Program-made: the position numbers and the translations under genes
Shown: one piece after another, positions 7,928-14,172 of the stretch
Layout of the letters: each line of letters starts with the position of its first letter
Numbering within the stretch: the stretch's first letter is position 1
Origin: Gallionellaceae bacterium CG11_big_fil_rev_8_21_14_0_20_60_62
GTDB taxonomy: Bacteria; Pseudomonadota; Gammaproteobacteria; Burkholderiales; Gallionellaceae
Direction of reading: 5' to 3'
DNA length: 15,512 bases
Assembly: GCA_002787455.1 (NCBI GenBank)
Contig: PCWU01000094.1
Location: 1-15,512 of the forward strand
The notes under the pieces: model-generated
What the model was told of the DNA's origin: nothing
The model's input: only the letters and a program-made list of their open reading frames with translations
The model's database searches: none

Positions 7928-8862
7928 ATCTGCCGACCTTCGACAAGGCGCGCATTCTGGTGGTCGGCGACGTGATGCTGGACCGCTACTGGTTCGGTGA
8001 CGTGACCCGCATTTCACCGGAAGCGCCGGTGCCTGTGCTCAAGGTGAGCCGGGTGGAAGAACGTCCCGGCGGCGCGGCCAACGTGGCACGCAACATCGCC
8101 GAACTGGGCGCGCACTGCACCCTGTTGTCGGTGGTGGGGGTGGACGAAGCGGGCGATTGTCTGCAGGGCCTGCTGTCCGGTCAGGACAGGATAGATGCCA
8201 TGCTGCACCGCGACGACACCGTTTCCACTATCGTCAAGTTGCGCGCCATCGCGCGCCAGCAACAATTGCTGCGCATCGATTTTGAGACCCCCCCCTGCCA
8301 CGAAGTGTTGCAAGCCAAACTGGCCGATTTCAGCACCCGCTTGCCGCAGTGCGATGTGGTGCTGTTGTCCGATTATGGCAAAGGCGGGCTGACCCACATC
8401 GCCGAGATGATCCGGCTGGCGCGCGCGGCGGGCAAGCCGGTGCTGGTCGATCCCAAGGGCGACGACTATGCGCGCTACCGGGGCGCGACTCTGCTCACGC
8501 CCAACCGCAGCGAATTCCGCGCGGTGGTCGGCGCGTGGAAGAACGAGGCCGAAATGACTGCCAAAGCGCAAAAGTTGCGCATCGGGCTCGGTCTGGAATC
8601 GCTGCTGGTCACGCGCAGCGAGGAAGGCATGTCTCTGTTCCGCGAACAAGAGGTGCTGCACGAGCCGACGCTGGCGCGCGAAGTGTTCGACGTCAGCGGC
8701 GCGGGGGATACCGTGATTGCGGGGCTGGCGGTGATGCTGGCGAGCGGGGCAACGATGGCCGATGCGGTGCGCGTCGCCAACCGCGCAGCCGGGATCGTGG
8801 TGGCCAAGCTGGGCACGGCGACTGTTTCGCGGGCGGAAATTGTGGAGAGTATGGGGGGGTGA
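7924..8862 (+). CDS. hldA: D-glycero-beta-D-manno-heptose-7-phosphate kinase (HldA, RfaE domain I)
   Basis: A 312-residue PfkB/ribokinase-family enzyme that phosphorylates heptose 7-phosphate at C1 on the route to ADP-heptose for the LPS inner core. Visible motifs are GDVMLDRYWFGDV (15-27), RISPEAPVPVL, RPGGAANVARN (47-57), SDYGKGGL, the LLTPN block, and DVSGAGDT (256-263) with catalytic Asp262. E. coli HldE is about 477 residues and carries a second nucleotidyltransferase domain. Here the protein stops after the kinase domain, so the adenylyltransferase (HldC) must be encoded outside this window. It overlaps pyrF by ATGA (7924-7927) and lies one base before hldD. Confidence 0.95.
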   Translation: MNLPTFDKARILVVGDVMLDRYWFGDVTRISPEAPVPVLKVSRVEERPGGAANVARNIAELGAHCTLLSVVGVDEAGDCLQGLLSGQDRIDAMLHRDDTVSTIVKLRAIARQQQLLRIDFETPPCHEVLQAKLADFSTRLPQCDVVLLSDYGKGGLTHIAEMIRLARAAGKPVLVDPKGDDYARYRGATLLTPNRSEFRAVVGAWKNEAEMTAKAQKLRIGLGLESLLVTRSEEGMSLFREQEVLHEPTLAREVFDVSGAGDTVIAGLAVMLASGATMADAVRVANRAAGIVVAKLGTATVSRAEIVESMGG

Positions 8863-8863
8863 T

Positions 8864-9862
8864 ATGTATTACGTGGTGACGGGCGCAGCCGGTTTTATTG
8901 GATCGAATTTGGTCAAGGCGCTGAACGGGCGCGGCGCGACCAATATCATCGCAGTTGATAATTTGAGTAAGGCTGACAAGTTCAGAAATCTGGCCGATTG
9001 CGAGATTGCCGACTTTCTCGACAAGGAAGATTTCATCGGGCGTCTGGTGGGCGGCGACTTCGACGGCGAGATTTCCGTCGTGCTGCATCAGGGCGCGTGC
9101 TCCGACACCATGGAGAGCGACGGCCGCTACATGATGCAGAACAACTATCGCTATTCGCTGGATATTCTGGACTATTGCCAGTGCGAGGGGGTGCCATTGC
9201 TGTATGCCTCTTCCGCCTCGGTCTATGGCGGCGGCGGCGCTTTCAGGGAAAGCCGCGAATACGAGTCGCCGCTCAACGTGTATGCCTATTCCAAATTCCT
9301 GTTTGATCAGGTCGTGCGCCGCCGCTGGAGCGAGCGCACCGCGCAGATTGCCGGTTTCCGTTATTTCAATGTGTATGGCCCGCGCGAGCAACACAAAGGG
9401 CGCATGGCGTCGGTAGCGTTCCACTTTTTCAACCAGTATCGCGCCGACGGTTGCGTGAAACTGTTCGAGGGCTGCGACGGTTATCCCGATGGCGGGCAGC
9501 GGCGCGATTTCGTTTCGGTGGAGGACGTGGTCAAGGTCAACCTGCACTTTCTCGACCATCCCGAAAAATCCGGCATCTTCAACCTCGGCACCGGCAACGC
9601 GCAAAGTTTCAACGACGTGGCCGTTGCGGTTATCAATACCTTGCGAGCCGCGAATGGAGCGGATAAGCTGACGCTTGAGCAGATGCACCAGCAGCAGCTG
9701 ATCCGCTACATTCCATTTCCGGAGGCTTTGCGCGGGAAATATCAGAGTTACACGCAGGCCGACATGACGGCCATGCGCGAAGTCGGTTATGCAGAGAAAT
9801 TTCTGACCGTGGAGCAGGGCACGGGGAATTACGTGAATGACATGCTGGAGCAGTCCAAATAG
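8864..9862 (+). CDS. hldD: ADP-L-glycero-D-manno-heptose 6-epimerase
   Basis: A 332-residue short-chain dehydrogenase-type epimerase that inverts C6 of ADP-D-glycero-manno-heptose, giving the LPS core donor. The NADP-binding GAAGFIGSN (7-15) is followed by Ser116 in YASSASVYGG and the YxxxK pair Tyr140/Lys144 in VYAYSKF. The family blocks FRYFNVYGPRE, HKGRMASVAFH and RRDFVSVEDVV are present. The protein is slightly longer than the E. coli enzyme (310 residues), with extra residues near CDGYPDGGQ and ANGADKLTLEQMHQQQ. The ATG at 8864, one base after the hldA stop, gives the canonical MYYVVTGAAG start; an upstream in-frame start at 8762 would lie inside hldA. Its last codons are duplicated downstream. 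Confidence 0.96.
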   Translation: MYYVVTGAAGFIGSNLVKALNGRGATNIIAVDNLSKADKFRNLADCEIADFLDKEDFIGRLVGGDFDGEISVVLHQGACSDTMESDGRYMMQNNYRYSLDILDYCQCEGVPLLYASSASVYGGGGAFRESREYESPLNVYAYSKFLFDQVVRRRWSERTAQIAGFRYFNVYGPREQHKGRMASVAFHFFNQYRADGCVKLFEGCDGYPDGGQRRDFVSVEDVVKVNLHFLDHPEKSGIFNLGTGNAQSFNDVAVAVINTLRAANGADKLTLEQMHQQQLIRYIPFPEALRGKYQSYTQADMTAMREVGYAEKFLTVEQGTGNYVNDMLEQSK

Positions 9863-9914
9863 GAGGATTGCGAAATAACATGCTGGAGCAGTCAACACAG
9901 GAGGAATCCGCGAA
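9840..9914 (+). repeat. imperfect tandem duplication of the hldD 3' end
   Basis: The 16-base ACATGCTGGAGCAGTC occurs at 9840-9855, in the last codons of hldD, and again exactly at 9878-9893, past the stop. The similarity continues: AGGAGG at 9861-9866 and 9899-9904, and CGAA at 9871-9874 and 9911-9914. The unit is thus about 38 bases with scattered differences. The first copy contains the hldD stop codon (9860-9862). Both copies carry a perfect AGGAGG, but neither is followed by a start codon at normal spacing. The second copy opens a 20-codon frame (9880-9942). A local duplication is the simplest explanation. Confidence 0.85.
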
Positions 9915-9954
9915 CCGCGACTTTGGTCGCTTAACTTTGTGAAAGGAAACTGTG

Positions 9955-10230
9955 ATGAAGAAACTGTTGCTATCTCTTTTTGTATCGTTGGCATTTTCCG
10001 GTATCGCCTATGCCGCCGTCGATCTCAACACCGCGACCAAGACTGAACTGGAATCGGTGAAGGGTATCGGCCCGTCCAAGGCTGAGGCCATCATCGAATA
10101 CCGCAAGCAGCACGGCTCCTTCAAGAAGATCGACGACCTGAGCCGGATCAAGGGATTCGGCGACAAGTCCGTGGAAAAATTGCGCGGCGAAGTAGCCGTG
10201 GGCAGCGCGGATAGGCCGGCCGACAAGTAG
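9955..10230 (+). CDS. secreted ComEA-like helix-hairpin-helix DNA-binding protein
   Basis: A 91-residue protein with an N-terminal signal peptide (KK, then a hydrophobic core, cut predicted after AYA at residue 20). Two helix-hairpin-helix motifs follow: VKGIGPSKAEAII (35-47) and IKGFGDKSVEKL (65-76), the ComEA C-terminal domain arrangement introduced by VDLNTAT. The family binds double-stranded DNA without sequence specificity; ComEA homologues in the periplasm pull incoming DNA during natural transformation. No other competence gene is nearby, so a transformation role is only suggested. The ATG at 9955 follows AAAGGAAA at about 6 bases; a GTG directly upstream (9952) is less likely. It is followed by a strong hairpin. 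Confidence 0.9.
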   Translation: MKKLLLSLFVSLAFSGIAYAAVDLNTATKTELESVKGIGPSKAEAIIEYRKQHGSFKKIDDLSRIKGFGDKSVEKLRGEVAVGSADRPADK

Positions 10231-10239
10231 TGCTTCAAA

Positions 10240-10272
10240 CAAGCCTGTTTGGCGGTGAGCCGAACAGGCTTG
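10240..10272 (+). terminator. strong hairpin after the ComEA-like gene, probable terminator without a T-run
   Basis: A 14-base-pair stem, CAAGCCTGTTTGGC (10240-10253) with GCCGAACAGGCTTG (10259-10272), with one T-G pair and a GGTGA loop, starts 9 bases after the stop. No T-tract follows, so it may be a weak terminator, a transcript-end stabiliser or a bidirectional structure. Its 3' arm contains the first bases of a consensus -35 box. Confidence 0.6.
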
Positions 10273-10297
10273 ACAGTTCCTTCGGCATTTTCATGAT
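10270..10297 (+). promoter_or_regulatory. candidate sigma-70 promoter for cysM
   Basis: A perfect -35 TTGACA (10270-10275) is followed after 16 bases by CATGAT (10292-10297), which matches the -10 consensus at four of six positions. It would start transcription near 10304, giving a 5' leader of about 55 bases before cysM. The -35 overlaps the end of the preceding hairpin. Prediction from sequence only. Confidence 0.45.
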
Positions 10298-10358
10298 TCT
10301 TTCAGCAACGGAATATTCCCGCGATTATCATTCGGTATCGCGTAACCGAAAGCAACCG

Positions 10359-11246
10359 ATGTACAAAACTCTGGACGACCACGTTGGCAACACACCGCTG
10401 GTCAGACTCAAACGCATTCCCGGCAATACTTCCAACGTGATCCTCGCCAAGCTGGAAGGCAATAATCCGGCCGGTTCGGTAAAAGACAGACCGGCGCTGT
10501 CGATGATCCGCCGTGCGCAAGAGCGCGGCGTGATCAAGCCGGGCGACACGCTGATCGAAGCGACCAGCGGCAACACCGGCATAGCGTTGGCGATGGTGGC
10601 GGCGATGCGCGGCTACCGGATGATCCTGGTGATGCCCGAGAACCAGAGCGTGGAGCGCCGCCAGACCATGCGCGCGTTTGGCGCGGAACTGGTGCTTACG
10701 CCCAGGGAGGGCAGCATAGAAATGGCGCGCGATACTGCCGAAAAAATGCGCGACGAGGGACGCGGTATCATCCTCGACCAGTTTGCCAATCCGGACAATC
10801 CGCTGGCGCATTATGAAGGCACTGCGCCTGAAATCTGGCGCGATACAGAGGGCCGCATCACCCACTTCGTCAGTAGCATGGGCACCACCGGCACCATCAT
10901 GGGCTGCTCGCGTTTCTTCAAGGGAAAAAATCCGGCAATCCGGATCATTGGTGCGCAGCCGGAAGCGGGCGCGCAAATCCCCGGCATCCGCAAATGGCCG
11001 GAGGCCTATCTGCCAAAAATCTACGACCCGCGGAATGTGGACCAGATCGAATATGTCGGCCAGCCGGAAGCGGAAGAGATGACGCGCCGGCTGGCGCGCG
11101 AGGAGGGGATATTCTGCGGCATTTCCTCCGGCGGCGCGTTGGCCATCGCCTTGCGCGTTTCGCAACAGGTCGAGAATGCGACCATCGTGTTCATCGTGTG
11201 CGACCGCGGCGAACGTTATCTTTCCACCGGCGTGTTTCCGGCCTGA
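10359..11246 (+). CDS. cysM: cysteine synthase B (O-acetylserine sulfhydrylase, CysM type)
   Basis: A 295-residue PLP enzyme that makes cysteine from O-acetylserine and sulfide; CysM can also use thiosulfate. Seen are the PLP lysine Lys42 in NPAGSVKDR, TSGNTG (69-74), GTTGT (175-179) binding the PLP phosphate, and SSGG (256-259). Specific blocks such as ITHFVSSMGTTGTI, IPGIRKWPEAYLP and CDRGERYLSTGVF are close to E. coli CysM and separate it from CysK. The ATG at 10359 gives the family N-terminus (MYKTLDDHVGNTPLV); a longer frame opening at 10230 runs through the hairpin and promoter and is rejected. The Shine-Dalgarno is weak. It converges on amiC with no intervening base. Confidence 0.96.
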   Translation: MYKTLDDHVGNTPLVRLKRIPGNTSNVILAKLEGNNPAGSVKDRPALSMIRRAQERGVIKPGDTLIEATSGNTGIALAMVAAMRGYRMILVMPENQSVERRQTMRAFGAELVLTPREGSIEMARDTAEKMRDEGRGIILDQFANPDNPLAHYEGTAPEIWRDTEGRITHFVSSMGTTGTIMGCSRFFKGKNPAIRIIGAQPEAGAQIPGIRKWPEAYLPKIYDPRNVDQIEYVGQPEAEEMTRRLAREEGIFCGISSGGALAIALRVSQQVENATIVFIVCDRGERYLSTGVFPA

Positions 11247-12518
11247 TCAATTTTCCAATGCGATGCGTTGCCGTGCCAGCGGCGGGTTCTGCGCGAAATA
11301 GCGCTTAATGCCTTCCAGAATTGCGCCCGCCATCTTGTCCTGATACCCCTCGTCGCGCAGACGTTTTTCCTCCTCCGGATTGCTGATGAAGGCAGTCTCG
11401 ACCAAGATCGATGGGATGTCCGGCGATTTCAACACGGCGAAGCCGGCCTGTTCGACATGTCCGCGATGCAGGGTGTTCACGTCGCGCAGCTCGTCCAGCA
11501 CATGGCGCGCCAGCTTCATGCTGTCGTTGATGGTGGCTGTCTGGGTCAGATCAAGCAGGGTGCGCGCCAGATAGGGGTCTTGCACCGCCAGATTCACCCC
11601 GCCGATCAGGTCTGCCTCATTTTCCTTTTTTGCCAGCCAGCGCGCGCTGGCGCTGGTTGCGCCGCCCTCGGACAGGGCGAACACCGACGAGCCGCGCGCG
11701 CGGGGTTTGACGAAGGCATCGGCGTGGATCGAAACGAACAGATCGGCATGCGCCTGGCGCGCCTTGGCCACCCGCCCGACCAGCGGAATGAAATAGTCGC
11801 CGTCGCGGATCAGGATTGCGCGCATGCCGGGCGTGGCGTCGATCTGCGCTTTCAGGCGGCGCGCGATGGCCAGGGTCACATTTTTCTCGCGCGAGCCGCG
11901 CCGTCCGCGCGCGCCCGGGTCTTCGCCGCCGTGACCCGCATCCACCGCCACCAGCAGCAGGCGGTTGCGCAACTCCAGTGCCTCGGGCGTGGCGGGGGTT
12001 GCCGGGGCGGGAGGCGCGGCAACTCCCGCGCTGCCCGCCAGCGGCGCGTTCGCGCCGAGTTTCTGCTCCCTCTGTTCGGCCAGTGCCATCAGCGGGTCAA
12101 TCGGCGTGGCCGGATAAATGTCCAGCACCAGACGGTGGCCATAGTCACCGACCGGGTTGAGACTGAACAATTGCGGTTTGACCTCGGCCTTCAGATCGAA
12201 CACCAGACGCACCACGCCCGGTTTGAAACGGCCGATGCGCAAACTACGGATGTAGGGATCGTCGCTGCTGACCTTGCTGCCCAGTTCGTTCAGGATCGCG
12301 TTCAGCTCGACGTTTTCCAGATCGACGACCAGGCGCGCCGGCTCGGCCAGGGTGAACATGTTGTAGGCGAGAAGCTGTTTCGACTCCAGTGTAAGCCGGG
12401 TGTAATCCTGCGCCGGCCACAGCCGCACCGAGCTGACCGCCACTTCGGCTTGCGCGGGTGCCAGCCAGAGCAGGGTCAGCCCGAGCAGTGCCAGTGTTTT
12501 TACAAATCGTTCAAACAT
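11247..12518 (-). CDS. amiC: N-acetylmuramoyl-L-alanine amidase (AmiC/AmiB type) with AMIN domain
   Basis: A 423-residue periplasmic enzyme that cleaves the peptide stem from peptidoglycan glycan strands, needed for daughter-cell separation. A signal peptide (1-24, ending AQA) precedes an AMIN domain (about 27-137) that targets septal wall. A Pro/Ala-rich linker (about 155-180) leads to the Amidase_3 domain with zinc ligands His196 (DAGHGG), Glu211 and His265 (SIHAD), and catalytic Glu374 (LVETAF). The insert LLDLTQTATINDS (321-333) matches the autoinhibitory helix region of E. coli AmiB/AmiC, suggesting activation by an EnvC- or NlpD-like partner. No LysM domain is present. The start overlaps the end of tsaE by 19 bases. 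AmiB and AmiC naming cannot be separated here. Confidence 0.93.
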   Translation of the reverse strand: MFERFVKTLALLGLTLLWLAPAQAEVAVSSVRLWPAQDYTRLTLESKQLLAYNMFTLAEPARLVVDLENVELNAILNELGSKVSSDDPYIRSLRIGRFKPGVVRLVFDLKAEVKPQLFSLNPVGDYGHRLVLDIYPATPIDPLMALAEQREQKLGANAPLAGSAGVAAPPAPATPATPEALELRNRLLLVAVDAGHGGEDPGARGRRGSREKNVTLAIARRLKAQIDATPGMRAILIRDGDYFIPLVGRVAKARQAHADLFVSIHADAFVKPRARGSSVFALSEGGATSASARWLAKKENEADLIGGVNLAVQDPYLARTLLDLTQTATINDSMKLARHVLDELRDVNTLHRGHVEQAGFAVLKSPDIPSILVETAFISNPEEEKRLRDEGYQDKMAGAILEGIKRYFAQNPPLARQRIALEN

Positions 12519-13021
12519 TCCTGTCCTGTGTCACTGTTGGCATGGAAGGTGAGGGCGCGCCCGTGCGGCAATATCTGCAAATCCAGCGTGAGGTCGGCCG
12601 CCGGCAACAGACCGGCGGCCTGCTGCGGCCATTCCACCAGGCAGATATTGCACCTGTCGAATTCATCGCGGAACCCCGACGATTCCCACTCTTCCGCATC
12701 GCGGAAACGGTACAGATCGAAGTGGCGCAAGTGTAACCCGCCCGCTTCGTAGTGTTCAACCAGGGTGTAGGTCGGGCTTTTCACACGCCCCGCAAAACCC
12801 AGCGCGCGCAGCACGCCGCGCACCAGCGTGGTCTTGCCCGCACCGAGGTCGCCGTGCAGATAAATCATCAGCCCCGGTCGCAACACTGACGCCAGACGGG
12901 CGGCAAAGTTCAGCGTCGCAGTCTCATCGGGCAGGTCGATTGCCGGCTCCCGCCGTGCGGCGGAATGCCCGCTTACCCCACTTCGGCTATGATTCGGTGT
13001 ATGCAAACAAACGTACCCCAC
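12500..13021 (-). CDS. tsaE: tRNA threonylcarbamoyladenosine biosynthesis ATPase TsaE
   Basis: A cytoplasmic P-loop ATPase of the TsaBDE complex that makes t6A at position 37 of ANN-decoding tRNAs. Motifs are Walker A GDLGAGKTT (57-65 from the start chosen), SPTYTLVE, HFDLYRF and LVEWPQ, in family order. The C-terminus overlaps amiC by 19 bases, as part of the common tsaE-amidase pair. The start is uncertain: no in-frame ATG exists between the conserved domain and 13183, and an ATG at 13183 would bury the 5' end deep in queG. A GTG at 13021 (173 residues) or TTG at 13006 (168 residues) is more credible; E. coli TsaE has about 153. Either choice overlaps the divergent queG start slightly. Confidence 0.9.
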   Translation of the reverse strand: MGYVCLHTPNHSRSGVSGHSAARREPAIDLPDETATLNFAARLASVLRPGLMIYLHGDLGAGKTTLVRGVLRALGFAGRVKSPTYTLVEHYEAGGLHLRHFDLYRFRDAEEWESSGFRDEFDRCNICLVEWPQQAAGLLPAADLTLDLQILPHGRALTFHANSDTGQECLNDL

Positions 13022-14077
13022 GTGGATTTGGTTGAGCTTGCCGCGCGCATCAAAACGTGGGGCAAGGCACTCGGTTTTCAGCTGGTCGGCATCGGCGACA
13101 CCGAACTCGGCGCGGCCGAGACACATTTGCTGCAATGGCTGGCAGACGGTCGGCACGGCGCGATGGATTATATGGCAAAACACGGCGCCAAACGCGCGCG
13201 CCCGGCAGAGCTGCTGCCGGGCACGTTGCGCGTGATCTCGCTGTGCATGAATTATTATCCGGAAAATTCACGGGACACACAGGCGCTGTTGGCCGACGGC
13301 GAGCGCGCATTCATTTCGCGCTATGCGCTGGGGCGCGACTATCACAAGGTGCTGCGCCACCGGATGCAACAGTTGGCACAGCAAATTATCGCCGCCGCAC
13401 CGGCCGCGTCCTGCCGCGTGTTCACCGATTCCGCCCCGGTGCTTGAAGTCGAGCTGGCGCACAAAGCCGGCCTCGGCTGGCGCGGCAAGCACACTTTGCT
13501 GCTGTCGCGCGAGCACGGCTCGTATTTTTTCCTGGGCGAGATTTTCATCAACCTGCCGTTGCCGGTCGATACGGCGGAAGGGAACCATTGCGGCAGTTGC
13601 CGCGCCTGTCTTGACATCTGCCCGACGCAGGCCATCACCGCGCCCTATCAACTCGATGCGCGGCGCTGTATCTCCTATCTCACCATTGAACTCAAAGGCA
13701 GCATGCCGCCGGAGTTGCGCCCGCTCATTGGCAACCGCATCTACGGCTGCGACGACTGCCAGATGGTGTGCCCGTGGAACCGCTTTGCACAGGCCGCCGA
13801 CGAGGAGGATTTTGCGGTGCGCAACAGGTTGGATGATGTTTCGCTGGTTGACCTGTTCGGCTGGAGCGAAGCCGAGTTTCGGGCGCGGCTGGCGGGCAGT
13901 GCCATTTACCGCATCGGCCATGAACAATGGCTGCGCAACATCGCGGTCGCGCTGGGCAATGCGCCGACCACGGCGGAAGTGGTGAATGCCCTGCAGCAGC
14001 GCGCCGCTGACCCCTCCGAACTGGTGCGGGAACATGTCGCCTGGGCGCGGCAGCGCCACGCGCCAGCCACTGGTTAG
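13001..14077 (+). CDS. queG: epoxyqueuosine reductase
   Basis: A 358-residue cobalamin-dependent iron-sulfur enzyme that reduces epoxyqueuosine to queuosine in tRNA, the last step of queuosine synthesis. The conserved FTDSAPVLE carries the likely general acid Asp143. Two 4Fe-4S clusters are indicated by CGSCRACLDICP (Cys197, 200, 203, 207) and by Cys223 with GCDDCQMVCP (Cys250, 253, 257). SRYALGRDYHKVLR and the C-terminal HEAT-like IGHEQWLRNIAVALGNAP match the family. The ATG at 13001 gives a natural N-terminus; one at 12989 adds four residues, and neither has a Shine-Dalgarno. It is divergent from tsaE-amiC, the arrangement also found in E. coli. A TATGAT at 12988-12993 could be a -10 box but overlaps the alternative start. 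Confidence 0.95.
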   Translation: MQTNVPHVDLVELAARIKTWGKALGFQLVGIGDTELGAAETHLLQWLADGRHGAMDYMAKHGAKRARPAELLPGTLRVISLCMNYYPENSRDTQALLADGERAFISRYALGRDYHKVLRHRMQQLAQQIIAAAPAASCRVFTDSAPVLEVELAHKAGLGWRGKHTLLLSREHGSYFFLGEIFINLPLPVDTAEGNHCGSCRACLDICPTQAITAPYQLDARRCISYLTIELKGSMPPELRPLIGNRIYGCDDCQMVCPWNRFAQAADEEDFAVRNRLDDVSLVDLFGWSEAEFRARLAGSAIYRIGHEQWLRNIAVALGNAPTTAEVVNALQQRAADPSELVREHVAWARQRHAPATG

Positions 14078-14120
14078 CGCAGTCCTTTCCTGCTACCATC
14101 GCCCCCCCGATAAATCCCCT

Positions 14121-14148
14121 GGCGCGGGTTCATCCCTTGTCCCGCGCC
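14121..14148. terminator. perfect GC hairpin between queG and hisS, terminator or leader element
   Basis: GGCGCGGG (14121-14128) pairs perfectly with CCCGCGCC (14141-14148) around a 12-base loop. It lies 43 bases after the queG stop and 24 bases before hisS. There is no following T-run, so it is not a standard intrinsic terminator. It might stabilise the queG transcript end or sit in the hisS leader. No T-box-like or histidine leader peptide was found in this 95-base gap. Confidence 0.4.
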
Positions 14149-14172
14149 GTACTTTGCAACTTCTGATATTCA

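Noticed and set aside
8693..9994. 433-codon - strand frame opposite hldD
   Set aside because: The HldD motifs on the + strand are complete, and the opposite frame runs into the comEA start and the repeat without any motif.
10230..10358. 43-codon N-terminal extension of cysM
   Set aside because: It would pass through the hairpin and the promoter-like sequence, and the ATG at 10359 gives the normal CysM N-terminus.
11268..12752. 494-codon open frame on the + strand antisense to amiC and tsaE
   Set aside because: The - strand holds AMIN/Amidase_3 and TsaE with complete catalytic residues; this frame is a compositional shadow.
12965..13000. Longer N-terminus for QueG from 12965
   Set aside because: The extra residues have no counterpart in the family and lie in the tsaE coding sequence; 13001 fits better.
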